This document shows, piece by piece, positions 1-7,217 of a stretch of 30,738 nt of DNA. Below the pieces are notes generated by a model that made no database searches, was not told the origin of the DNA, and saw only the letters and a list, made by a program, of their open reading frames with translations. This DNA is from CAYUYV01 sp050331455 (GTDB lineage Bacteria > Pseudomonadota > Alphaproteobacteria > JAJFIK01): assembly GCA_050331455.1 (NCBI GenBank), contig JBHJGV010000024.1, forward strand, positions 1 through 30,738, given 5' to 3'. Positions within the stretch are counted from its first letter, which is position 1. Each line of letters begins with the position of its first letter. The position numbers and the translations under genes were made by a program.

Positions 1-172
1 GTGTTCGGCCGTTCGCGGGTGTGGGGTCGGACGTGGTGTCTGCGCGCCAGCCGGGTGCTGGAGCACCGCGGTGGTTTGAGGAACGCCGGGTCCGTCCAGC
101 ATTGCCAGACAATCGTGCGGGGCGCTTCTATGATCCGGTGGACGGACAGAGTCAATGCATCGCATTGGGATG

Positions 173-814
173 TCATGGGGCGGGTTCCTCCTGTGTCTGG
201 CGTTGAAACAGACCTTCGATATAGCGTTTGAGATGGTCGACGCTTTCCAGCGCGACGGTGCGATCATCCGTGGCCTTCGCCAGGATAAAAGCCCCCTGGA
301 TCACGGCCTGGGTATGGCGGGCAAGGCTCGCGGCCGTCCAGTCGCCGGCCACGCCATGGGTGTCCATGGCCGCCTGAATATCCGGTTCCAAGGTGGCCGC
401 ATGGCCCAGAATGCTGGCGGCGCAGGCGTCCCGAATGGCGGGATGCGATTCATAGACTTCCTGCGCCATGGTCCCGGCAAGGCAGGTCCATTCGGCCATG
501 TCCCCATCAATGATGGATTTGCGAAAGTCCACATAGGCGAGCACCCGGGCGAGTGGATCCTCCGCATCGTGATAGGGCGCGGTACGGAAGACTGTGCCGG
601 TTGTCTCGGCCCAGAAGTCGGCGGCGGCGACACCCAGATCTTCCTTGGTCTTGAAGTGGTGGAAAAACGCACCCTTGGTCACGCCGGCCTCCCTACACAG
701 ATCATCGACTGTGGTTGCTGCAAAGCCGCGGCGGCGGATGACGGACCGGGCCGCGTCCAGCAGGCGGGTGCGCGCATCGCCACGGCCAGCCTGATGTTTG
801 GTCGGTCTTGGCAT
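173..814 (-). CDS. TetR/AcrR-family transcriptional regulator
   Basis: A 213-residue protein that probably represses transcription by binding DNA as a dimer. The N-terminal helix-turn-helix is clear at about residues 18-60: an ARTRLLDAA start, then TTVDDLCREAGVTKGAFFHH and FKTKEDL, the usual TetR layout. The remaining ~150 residues are helical and form the variable ligand-binding part, so the inducer cannot be read. I start at the ATG at 812-814 (MPRPTK). A longer reading of the same frame would run through the divergent selA gene and is not credible. The gene is divergent from selA with a 136-bp gap containing a possible inverted repeat. It could regulate itself or the sel genes, but nothing in the sequence proves a link to selenium. 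Confidence 0.9.
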   Translation of the reverse strand: MPRPTKHQAGRGDARTRLLDAARSVIRRRGFAATTVDDLCREAGVTKGAFFHHFKTKEDLGVAAADFWAETTGTVFRTAPYHDAEDPLARVLAYVDFRKSIIDGDMAEWTCLAGTMAQEVYESHPAIRDACAASILGHAATLEPDIQAAMDTHGVAGDWTAASLARHTQAVIQGAFILAKATDDRTVALESVDHLKRYIEGLFQRQTQEEPAP

Positions 815-821
815 ACTGAAG

Positions 822-843
822 ACGTACCAGTCGGTCGGTATGT
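822..843. promoter_or_regulatory. Possible TetR operator (imperfect inverted repeat)
   Basis: Arms ACGTACC (822-828) and GGTATGT (837-843) form an inverted repeat with one mismatch and an 8-base spacer. It lies 8-29 bases upstream of the tetR start, in the gap shared with divergent selA. Position and size suit an autoregulatory TetR site, but repeats this short also arise by chance. Confidence 0.25.
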
Positions 844-950
844 GCGTCAAGAGGCTCAGCGGGCTTGGCTCGCTGATCATGCCCGTCCATTGCGGCTCGA
901 CCCCCGGCTCCCTTAGATTAGAAGGCCATGACCGTGCAGGACCCGTCGCC

Positions 951-2348
951 ATGAATCCGCCCTTGCGCCAGTTGCCGCCCGTCCAGGCCGTGCTCGAAAC
1001 GGCGGCGGCGCGTTGGCTGGTGGACCGCTTCAGCCGCGCGGAGGTGGTGGATGCGATCCGTGCCGCCCTGGGGGAGGCCCGGACCGCCCTGCGCGCCGAT
1101 CCGGATTGGCCGCCGCTGGATTGTTCGGGGGAGGTGTTTTTCGCCGATCTGGCGGCCCGGATCCTGGCGGCCCGCCGGCCGAAGCTGCGTCCCGTGATCA
1201 ATGGCACGGGGGTCGTGATCCATACCAATCTCGGCCGGGCGCCCCTCGCGCCCGAGGCGTTGGCGGCGATCACGCGGGCTGCGCAGGGCCCGGCCAATCT
1301 TGAATTCGACCTCGACACCGGCAAGCGGGGGTCGCGCCAGGCCCATGTCCAGGATCTGATCTGCACCCTGACGGGGGCGGAGGCGGCAATCGTTGTGAAC
1401 AATTGCGCTGCCGCCGTGCTGGTCGCCCTGTCCGCCCTGGCGGCGGGGGGCGAGGTCATCGTCTCTCGGGGCGAGTTGATCGAGATCGGCGGTGCCTTCC
1501 GCATGCCGGACGTGATCGCGCAGAGCGGCGCCGTGCTGTGCGAAGTCGGCACGACCAACAAAACCACGCTTACGGATTATGAGCGCGCCATCGGATCCCA
1601 AAGCCGGGTCCTGCTCAAGAGCCACACCAGCAATTTTCGCATTGTGGGCTTTACGGCGGCGCCCGCCAGAAAGGCCCTCGCCGGGCTCGCACGGGACCGG
1701 GATCTGGTGCTCATGGAGGATCTGGGCAGCGGTGTCCTGGTGGATCTGGCCCCCTACGGGCTGGCCGATGAGCCCATCGTTGCCGATATCCTCCGGTCGG
1801 GCGTCGATATCGTGACCTTTTCCGGCGACAAGCTGCTCGGGGGGCCGCAGGCGGGGATCATCGCGGGGCGGCGCGCGGTTATGGACCGGCTGAAAGGCCA
1901 TCCCCTGCTGCGGGCCATGCGCATCGACAAGCTGTCCCTTGCTGCGCTCGAGGCGACCTTGAGACTTTATCTGCCGCCCCATGACCCCTTCAAGGTCATT
2001 CCCGTGCTGAGGATGCTGGCGGACGATGCGCTGAGCCTTCGGGATCGGGCGGCACGCCTCGTGCGGATGATCGGCGGCGCGGCCGGTCGCCCCGCGCTCC
2101 GGGCGGAAACGGTGGCCAGCCGCGCCTTTGCCGGCGGAGGATCGTTGCCCCAGCAGGACCTGCCCAGCCATGCGGTGGCCCTGGACCGGCCGGGATGGAC
2201 ACCCGATGCCCTGGCGGCGGCTCTGCGGGCGGGCGATCCGCCGGTGATCGGCCGCATTGCGGACGGACGTGTCATGATCGATATGCGGGCTGTGCGCGAG
2301 GACGATCTGCCCGCCATCGCCGGGGCCCTGGCCCAGGTGACGGCGTGA
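951..2348 (+). CDS. selA: L-seryl-tRNA(Sec) selenium transferase SelA
   Basis: SelA is the pyridoxal-phosphate enzyme that converts Ser-tRNA(Sec) to Sec-tRNA(Sec) with selenophosphate. The 465-residue length matches the family. The N-terminal tRNA-binding region is followed by the conserved INGTGVVIHTNLGRAPLA (residues 83-100), then the fold-type I PLP domain. The PLP lysine is K294 in TFSGDKLLGGPQAG. EVGTTNKT (198-205) and EDLGSG (256-261) are also family motifs. The start is the ATG at 951 (MNPPLRQLPP), because the longer reading overlaps divergent tetR and has no conserved sequence. Its stop overlaps the GTG of selB, so the two are translationally coupled. The window has no selD, so selenophosphate synthetase must be encoded elsewhere. 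Confidence 0.97.
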   Translation: MNPPLRQLPPVQAVLETAAARWLVDRFSRAEVVDAIRAALGEARTALRADPDWPPLDCSGEVFFADLAARILAARRPKLRPVINGTGVVIHTNLGRAPLAPEALAAITRAAQGPANLEFDLDTGKRGSRQAHVQDLICTLTGAEAAIVVNNCAAAVLVALSALAAGGEVIVSRGELIEIGGAFRMPDVIAQSGAVLCEVGTTNKTTLTDYERAIGSQSRVLLKSHTSNFRIVGFTAAPARKALAGLARDRDLVLMEDLGSGVLVDLAPYGLADEPIVADILRSGVDIVTFSGDKLLGGPQAGIIAGRRAVMDRLKGHPLLRAMRIDKLSLAALEATLRLYLPPHDPFKVIPVLRMLADDALSLRDRAARLVRMIGGAAGRPALRAETVASRAFAGGGSLPQQDLPSHAVALDRPGWTPDALAAALRAGDPPVIGRIADGRVMIDMRAVREDDLPAIAGALAQVTA

Positions 2349-4270
2349 GCCGGACCCGGACTGTCGTGGTCATCGGCCATGTGGACCATGGCAAGACAGC
2401 TTTGGTCCGGGCCCTGACCGGCATGGAAACGGATCGCCTGCCGGACGAGAAGGAACGGGGCCTGTCGATTGCTTTGGGCTTTGCCCATTGTGCCTATGCC
2501 GGCGGGGTCCTGGATCTCATCGATGCGCCGGGCCATGAGGACTTTATTCGCACCATGGTCGCCGGTGCGGCGGGCGCTGAAGCGGCCCTGGTCGTGGTGT
2601 CGGCGGCCGACGGCATCGCGACCCAGACGCGTGAGCATCTGCGCATTGCCGCCGATCTGGGTGTGGTGTCCGGTGTTCTGGCCTTCACCAAAAGTGACCT
2701 TCTGCCGCCGGAACGTCGAGATGGGTTCGAGGCCACATGCCTGGCGCAGATTCGCGCGCTCGGCTTCACGCCCAACCGTGCCCTCTTCTGTTCGGCGCGA
2801 ACGGGGGAGGGGCTGGAGGCGCTCCACGGCGCGTTGGAGATGGTGGTGTCGCGGACGCCGGATCGGGTGGGGCCGCCGGGGATCTTTCTGCCCATCGACC
2901 GGGTCTTCTCCCCCTCGGGTGCCGGGACCGTGGTAACCGGCACCCTTTTGGGTGCGGATGTCACGGCGCAGACCCCGTTGGTCCTGGGCCGGACGGGGGC
3001 GGCGATGCCCATCCGGCGCCTCCAGGTCCATGGCCGCGAGGTTGCCCGGGCGCGGCCCGGAGAACGGGTCGCCGTCAATCTGCGCGGCATTGCGGCGGAT
3101 ACCTTGGGACGCGGAGATGTTCTGCACGGGGCGGAGGCCTTCGCGGCATCGTCCCGACTGCTTGTCAGGCTCCGGCTTTCGGACGAGGGGGACAGGGCCC
3201 TGAGGCATACGGAACATGTGCGCCTGATGCTGGGTACGGCCAGTGTGGTGGCCGATGTGCGCCTGCTGGAGATCCGGCGTTTGGGCCCCGGCGAGGCGGC
3301 ATTCGCCGAATTGCGGGTGGCAGAACCGGTGGTGGCCTTTGCCGGCCAACGGGCCGTTTTGCGGCGTCTTTCACCGCCTTGTACCCTCGGCGGGGCCGTT
3401 GTGCTCGACCCGCTTCCGGCACCGGTCCGGCGGCGTGATCCGGCCCTGGGCGCCATGCTGCAGGCGGCTGAACGCCAGGACCGGGCAGGCCTCATCGAAG
3501 CCCTGGCGGCCCGCGGGCGCGGTATCTTCAAACGGGCCGATTTTGTCCGCCTGAACCGCTGGCCGAGCCCCATGACGGACGGGCAGGAACTGGATCGTCT
3601 GCTGGCGGATCTCGGAGGTGGTCAATGTGCGACACAAGGGGCTGTCGAAACGCTCCGTATCCGTCTTGAGGAGGCTCTCAGCGCCTTTCACGCGGCCCAG
3701 CCCTTGCGGGTGGGCGCGCCGGTGGCGGCATTACGGACGACCGTCGATGCCGGAATCGATCCGCGCCTGGTGGACCATGTCCTGCGCGTGATGGTTCGGG
3801 GCGACCGGATCCGGATGCGCCGTGGCATGGCCGCCTTGGCCGGGCACGATCCGCTTGCGCGGCTGTCGAACGATCAGTCCGCGGCCTTGGAAATCCTCGA
3901 AGGGACCTTGCGTGAGGGCGGCGTCGAGCCACCGGAGCCGGCACTTCTTATGACTCTCGTGTCCGAGGCGGAAGCCCTGCTCGAACTCCTGATCGAAACG
4001 GGGCGGGCCCTGTCCCTCTATAACCACGCTTTGCGCCGCTATGTCGTTTTCCATGCGGACAGTCTGGATGCTGCCGTGCGCGTTCTGGTCCAGGCCTTCC
4101 CACCGCCGGCGACCTTCACCACCGGCGCGGCCCGCTCAGCCCTCGATACGTCACGGAAATTCATTGTGCCGATGTTGGAGCATTTCGATACGGTCGGGAT
4201 CACCCACCGCATCGGCGATGAGCGCGCCATGGTCGCCCGGTTGCCAGATGCGCTCCATGGCGTACCCTGA
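2345..4270 (+). CDS. selB: Selenocysteine-specific elongation factor SelB
   Basis: SelB is the GTPase that delivers Sec-tRNA(Sec) to the ribosome and binds the SECIS hairpin behind the recoded UGA. The 641 residues are close to the usual ~610-640. The N-terminal G domain shows G1 GHVDHGKT (11-18), a switch I region around GLSIALGFA, G3 DAPGHE (60-65) and G4 TKSD (115-118). EF-Tu-like beta domains follow (for example SPSGAGTVVTGTLLGA). The C-terminal third carries winged-helix repeats, ending in a typical FIVPMLEHFDTVGITHRIGDER segment that should bind the SECIS RNA. The start is GTG at 2345, overlapping the selA TGA (GTGA). The tRNA-Sec gene follows 6 bases after the stop. Confidence 0.97.
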   Translation: MSRTRTVVVIGHVDHGKTALVRALTGMETDRLPDEKERGLSIALGFAHCAYAGGVLDLIDAPGHEDFIRTMVAGAAGAEAALVVVSAADGIATQTREHLRIAADLGVVSGVLAFTKSDLLPPERRDGFEATCLAQIRALGFTPNRALFCSARTGEGLEALHGALEMVVSRTPDRVGPPGIFLPIDRVFSPSGAGTVVTGTLLGADVTAQTPLVLGRTGAAMPIRRLQVHGREVARARPGERVAVNLRGIAADTLGRGDVLHGAEAFAASSRLLVRLRLSDEGDRALRHTEHVRLMLGTASVVADVRLLEIRRLGPGEAAFAELRVAEPVVAFAGQRAVLRRLSPPCTLGGAVVLDPLPAPVRRRDPALGAMLQAAERQDRAGLIEALAARGRGIFKRADFVRLNRWPSPMTDGQELDRLLADLGGGQCATQGAVETLRIRLEEALSAFHAAQPLRVGAPVAALRTTVDAGIDPRLVDHVLRVMVRGDRIRMRRGMAALAGHDPLARLSNDQSAALEILEGTLREGGVEPPEPALLMTLVSEAEALLELLIETGRALSLYNHALRRYVVFHADSLDAAVRVLVQAFPPPATFTTGAARSALDTSRKFIVPMLEHFDTVGITHRIGDERAMVARLPDALHGVP

Positions 4271-4276
4271 GCCCAT

Positions 4277-4371
4277 GGAGGCGTTTGAAGTCTGGTGGCT
4301 TCCCTGGTCTTCAAAACCAGTGGCGCGCTGGAAAGGCGCGTGGTGGGTTCGATTCCCATCCGCCTCCGCCA
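4277..4371 (+). tRNA. selC: tRNA-Sec (anticodon UCA)
   Basis: This 95-nt gene folds as a selenocysteine tRNA. The acceptor strands GGAGGCG (4277-4283) and CGCCTCC (4361-4367) are followed by discriminator G and encoded CCA. The D arm has six pairs (4287-4292 with 4297-4302) closing a 4-base loop, a Sec-tRNA hallmark. The anticodon stem CTGGT/ACCAG encloses CTTCAAA, giving anticodon TCA at 4311-4313. The variable arm is long (CGCGC 4324-4328 with GCGCG 4336-4340). The T arm is GTGGG/CCCAT around TTCGATT. The eighth acceptor pair expected in bacterial tRNA-Sec would be U4284 against C4360, a mismatch. It lies directly after selB and before the genes that probably use Sec. Confidence 0.96.
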
Positions 4372-4456
4372 GCCCGGCGACCCGGTCGCGCTGCATCCAA
4401 AAAGCGCATCTCTGGGCTGTCTTGCGAGCGGAGCCGTTCTGCGTCAGGCTGTCGTT

Positions 4457-6040
4457 ATGACAGATGCCATGACCGCTTTTTCGCTTCCCGATGCCGCCGG
4501 CGTGGCCCGCACCTTTCCGAATGGGCGGCCGACGCTGATCTGTTTCGTGAAGGCGGATTGCCCGACCTGCACCCTGGCGGTACCGGTGCTGGAGGCCTTT
4601 CACCGGGCCTTCGGCGCGGCCTGCGACGTGGTGCTGCTCGACCAGACGGCAGGGCCGGAGGGTTTTTCGGCGCGGGAGGATCTCAGTCTGCCCATCCTGG
4701 ACGAGACCGGCTGCCGGGTGTCCTTCGAAACGGATATCGAAATCGTGCCGACCCTGATCTGGACGGACGGGGCCGGCGCGGTGACGGCGTGGAAAGAAGG
4801 CTTTGTCCGCGACGAATGGGAATCCCTCGGGCGCACCCTGGCCCGGGATCTGGGGGCGGCCCCTGCGCCGGTGAATTGGGCGACGCTGCCGGAATGGCGG
4901 GTCGGCTGTGGCTCCAAACATCTCGACCCGGACCTGCTCCCGCGGCTTGAAGCGCAGGCCGAGGGCAGTCCCTTGCAGGCCCGGCAGATTGCCATCGGCT
5001 CGGCGGACGATGTCCAGGACTTCATGTTCGACCAGGGCTTTTCCGACGGTCTGCCGCTTGTTCCGCCCACGCCGGACCGGGTGATGCGGATGCTGGCCGG
5101 TACCCGGCGCGGTGCCCAGGAGGTGGTGGCCGTTGTGCCGCCCAATATGGGCGAGGCGACGGTCGAGAAGATCGCGATCAATGCCGTCATGGCCGGTTGC
5201 AAGCCGGACTACCTGCCGGTGGTGATCGCCGCCCTTGAAGCAGTGTGTACGGATGCTTTCAACATCCACGGCGTGATGGCGACCACCATGGGCGCGGCGC
5301 CCGTCATGGTCGTGAACGGACCGATCCGCCACCGCATCGGCATGAACATGACCCTCGGCGCCCTGGGCCAGGGCAACCGGGCCAATGCCACCATCGGCCG
5401 GGCCCTGCGGCTCGTCGTGCGCAATGTGGGCGGCGCGAAGCCGGGGGGCACGGAGCGGGCCACCCTGTCGAATCCCATGAAATTCACCATGTGCTTTGCC
5501 GAATGGGAAGAGCGCAATCCGTGGACGCCCCTTCACGTGGAGCGGGGCTATGCGGCCGGGGCTTCCGTGGTGACCCTCTTTGCCATGACGAGCGGGCCAA
5601 CCCTGATCGTGGATCAGGAGTCCCGAGAGCCGGACCAGATCGCCGGTTCCCTGGGCCTTGGCCTGGAGGGCGTGTTCCTGCCCAAGCTGCATGCCCTGCC
5701 CGTCGATGCCCTGCTTGTGGTGTGTCCGGAACATGTGGACACGCTGATGAAAGATGGGGCCTATACCAAAGAACGGTTGCGCTCGCGCATCCAGGAAGTG
5801 ACCCGCAAACCCTTGCGCGCCATGATCGAAGATTCCGTCTCCGGCGCCGGCCTGAAACGCGCCGCCGCGGCCCAGTATCCGCCCGAGCGCCTGGACGCGC
5901 CCATACCCAAATTCGCCAGTGACGATTTCATCCATATCGTTGTGGCCGGATCCGATGCCGGCAAGTTCTCCGGCGCCTTTCATGGCTGGGCGACCGGGGA
6001 GATCGGCTCTGTGTCCGTATCGCAACGGATTGAAGACTGA
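4457..6040 (+). CDS. Thioredoxin-like domain fused to a conserved domain of unknown function; neighbour of the UGSC selenoprotein
   Basis: The 527-residue protein has two parts. Residues 1-130 look like a thioredoxin/peroxiredoxin fold: CPTC at C35-C38 after a beta strand (TLICFVKAD), and VPTLIW at 97-102 with the expected cis-proline P98. The ~390-residue remainder is a conserved-looking domain with FSDGLPLVPPTPDRV (195-209), NMGEATVEKIAINAVMAGC (230-248) and PVVIAALEAV (254-263). It also holds cysteines at C151 (in GCGSK), C248 and C264. I do not recognise a reaction for it. It sits 39 bases before the UGSC selenoprotein start and directly behind tRNA-Sec. A redox partnership, with CPTC reducing the Sec-Cys pair, is an inference. 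The start is the ATG at 4457; the longer frame would begin inside the tRNA. Confidence 0.88.
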   Translation: MTDAMTAFSLPDAAGVARTFPNGRPTLICFVKADCPTCTLAVPVLEAFHRAFGAACDVVLLDQTAGPEGFSAREDLSLPILDETGCRVSFETDIEIVPTLIWTDGAGAVTAWKEGFVRDEWESLGRTLARDLGAAPAPVNWATLPEWRVGCGSKHLDPDLLPRLEAQAEGSPLQARQIAIGSADDVQDFMFDQGFSDGLPLVPPTPDRVMRMLAGTRRGAQEVVAVVPPNMGEATVEKIAINAVMAGCKPDYLPVVIAALEAVCTDAFNIHGVMATTMGAAPVMVVNGPIRHRIGMNMTLGALGQGNRANATIGRALRLVVRNVGGAKPGGTERATLSNPMKFTMCFAEWEERNPWTPLHVERGYAAGASVVTLFAMTSGPTLIVDQESREPDQIAGSLGLGLEGVFLPKLHALPVDALLVVCPEHVDTLMKDGAYTKERLRSRIQEVTRKPLRAMIEDSVSGAGLKRAAAAQYPPERLDAPIPKFASDDFIHIVVAGSDAGKFSGAFHGWATGEIGSVSVSQRIED

Positions 6041-6079
6041 CCTTTCGTGGACGTATCGTATCAAACAGGGAGGATCCGT

Positions 6080-6601
6080 GTGACGACCATTCTCGATCCC
6101 ACCGATGAGCGCGCGCCTGTTGCGCGCCGATTGGCTGAACGCCCGCCGAGCGTCACGGGCACGGTGGGGCTGCTCGACATTCGAAAGCCCCGGGGCGATG
6201 TGCTCCTGGACCGGCTGGAAACACTGCTCGCCGAGCGGGCCCCCAGCGTCACGGTCAAGCGCTACGCCAAGCCAACCTTTACAAAGCCGTGCCCGGACGA
6301 TCTGCGCCTCCGGATCAAGGGCGAGTGCGATTTCGTGGTCGAAGCGCTGGCCGATTGAGGATCATGCACGACGTGCAGTATGCACGACACTGTGTGGTTC
6401 GAGATCGAAGGCGTCCCGGCCGTGACCATCGCCTCATCCGAATTCGATCAAGCCGCGCGGCACCAGGCGACCGCCCTGGGCCTGCCCGATGCGCGCTATC
6501 TCCTCGTCCCCCATCCCATCCAGGATGCGACGGACGCGGAAATGTGGGCGAAGGCCGACGCCGTTGTCGACGCGGTGCTTGAGGCTTTGACGGCGAGATG
6601 A
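6080..6601 (+). CDS. UGSC-family selenoprotein; in-frame UGA at 6356-6358 read as selenocysteine
   Basis: One reading frame of 173 residues runs through a TGA that conventional calling would treat as a stop. Decoding it as Sec gives U93-G94-S95-C96, exactly the redox motif that names the UGSC selenoprotein family, followed by TTC (C99). Both flanks are coding-like in the same frame: MTTILDPTDE at the start and an Asp/Glu-rich alpha/beta region ending in DAVLEALTAR. The start is GTG at 6080, with AGGGAGGA at 6067-6074 as ribosome binding site. An upstream GTG at 6047 has none. A SECIS-like hairpin follows the TGA at the canonical distance, and selA, selB and tRNA-Sec lie just upstream. The Sec-xx-Cys arrangement suggests thiol redox activity, but the substrate is unknown. 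Confidence 0.93.
6356..6358 (+). other. UGA codon recoded as selenocysteine
   Basis: The TGA interrupts an otherwise open frame from 6080 to 6601. The next three codons, GGA TCA TGC, complete the Sec-Gly-Ser-Cys motif. The downstream hairpin and the upstream Sec machinery support recoding rather than termination. Confidence 0.92.
6372..6386 (+). promoter_or_regulatory. Bacterial SECIS-like hairpin inside the selenoprotein gene
   Basis: CGTGCA (6372-6377) pairs with TGCACG (6381-6386) around a GTA loop. The loop begins 20 bases after the last base of the UGA. The E. coli fdhF SECIS has its apical GGUCU loop at almost the same distance, and both have GCA-type pairs just below a G-containing loop. 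The bulged U known from E. coli is not obvious here, so the exact contact with SelB may differ. Confidence 0.72.
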
Positions 6602-6607
6602 GTCTTG

Positions 6608-6643
6608 CCCTGCGGATCGGCGATCAACCGCTCATCCGCAGGG
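6608..6643 (+). terminator. Strong hairpin behind the UGSC gene, probable terminator
   Basis: CCCTGCGGAT (6608-6617) and ATCCGCAGGG (6634-6643) form a perfect 10-bp stem with a 16-base loop, starting seven bases after the UGSC stop. No clean U-run follows (CUCCCAAUCUUU). It lies between convergent genes and could end transcription from either side. Confidence 0.6.
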
Positions 6644-6644
6644 C

Positions 6645-6676
6645 TCCCAATCTTTAGGGGTCCCAATCTTTAGGGG
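6645..6676. repeat. Two-copy 16-bp tandem repeat
   Basis: TCCCAATCTTTAGGGG occurs at 6645-6660 and again at 6661-6676, followed by a further TCCC. It lies between the hairpin after the UGSC gene and the end of the convergent secreted-protein gene. Each unit has CCC and GGG ends that could pair. No function can be assigned. Confidence 0.85.
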
Positions 6677-6723
6677 TCCCATCGAATGCCCGGCATGGCG
6701 CAGCCCCAGGGCAGGGCCCCACT

Positions 6724-7167
6724 TTACGGCGCGAAGCTTGACCGGGCGCGCACGGCCCAGCGGCCCTCAAGCTTTTCCACGATATAAAGCGATTGGTAGG
6801 TTGCAAGGGTAGAGCCGTCCTCCCGGTAGCGGCGGAAGGTCGTGGCCACATGCACCTTGTTCGGGCCGGCCTGGACAATGTCGCGCGCGATCCAGGCACT
6901 GTGGTGCCATCCGGACGGGATCAGTCGTTTTTCATAAAGATCTCGCGGATAGGCGTCCGCGGATGGCATGACCGACACCTCGCCGCCGGCGATGCGCACA
7001 TGGGGAAAGTGGTAGGTCTCCAGATGCGCGTCGATGTCCTGGGCGTTGAAGGTTTCCATGAAGGCATCAAGTACCGCCATCACGGCCGTGTCGCGCTCCG
7101 CGTCATCGGCGCGGGCCGGAGCGATCATAATCAGCATACAGATGGCCAGGATCGGCAGGACACGCAT
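6724..7167 (-). CDS. Exported SnoaL/NTF2-like protein of unknown function
   Basis: This 147-residue protein starts with a signal peptide (MRVLPILAICMLIMIAPARA, probable cleavage after ARA at about residue 20). The mature part looks like the cone-shaped NTF2/SnoaL fold: AVLDAFMETFNAQDIDAHLETYHFPHVRI is the typical opening helix pair. The C-terminal strands are VHVATTFRRYREDGSTLATYQSLYIVEKLEGRWAVRARSSFAP-like (positions about 105-147). The start is the ATG at 7165-7167, because GGAGG sits just upstream on the minus strand; an ATG seven codons earlier lacks this. It lies 50 bases behind pyrC' in the same direction. No catalytic residues can be assigned. Confidence 0.82.
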   Translation of the reverse strand: MRVLPILAICMLIMIAPARADDAERDTAVMAVLDAFMETFNAQDIDAHLETYHFPHVRIAGGEVSVMPSADAYPRDLYEKRLIPSGWHHSAWIARDIVQAGPNKVHVATTFRRYREDGSTLATYQSLYIVEKLEGRWAVRARSSFAP

Positions 7168-7217
7168 GGGGTGCCTCCAAAGGGTCATGGCCGGCGGCGC
7201 TCCGCGTCCGCCGCGCC

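Noticed and set aside
1..172. Small open frames at the left edge
   Set aside because: Arg/Gly/Trp-rich translations with no recognisable motif and no supporting start signals; the stretch is too short to judge.
4295..4456. N-terminal extension of the thioredoxin fusion beginning inside the tRNA-Sec gene
   Set aside because: It overlaps a structural RNA, and the domain starts normally at the ATG at 4457.
6047..6358. A 103-residue protein ending at the TGA, followed by a separate 73-residue protein from 6380
   Set aside because: The two halves share one frame, the TGA is followed by Gly-Ser-Cys, and the Sec machinery is adjacent. A single selenoprotein explains everything better.
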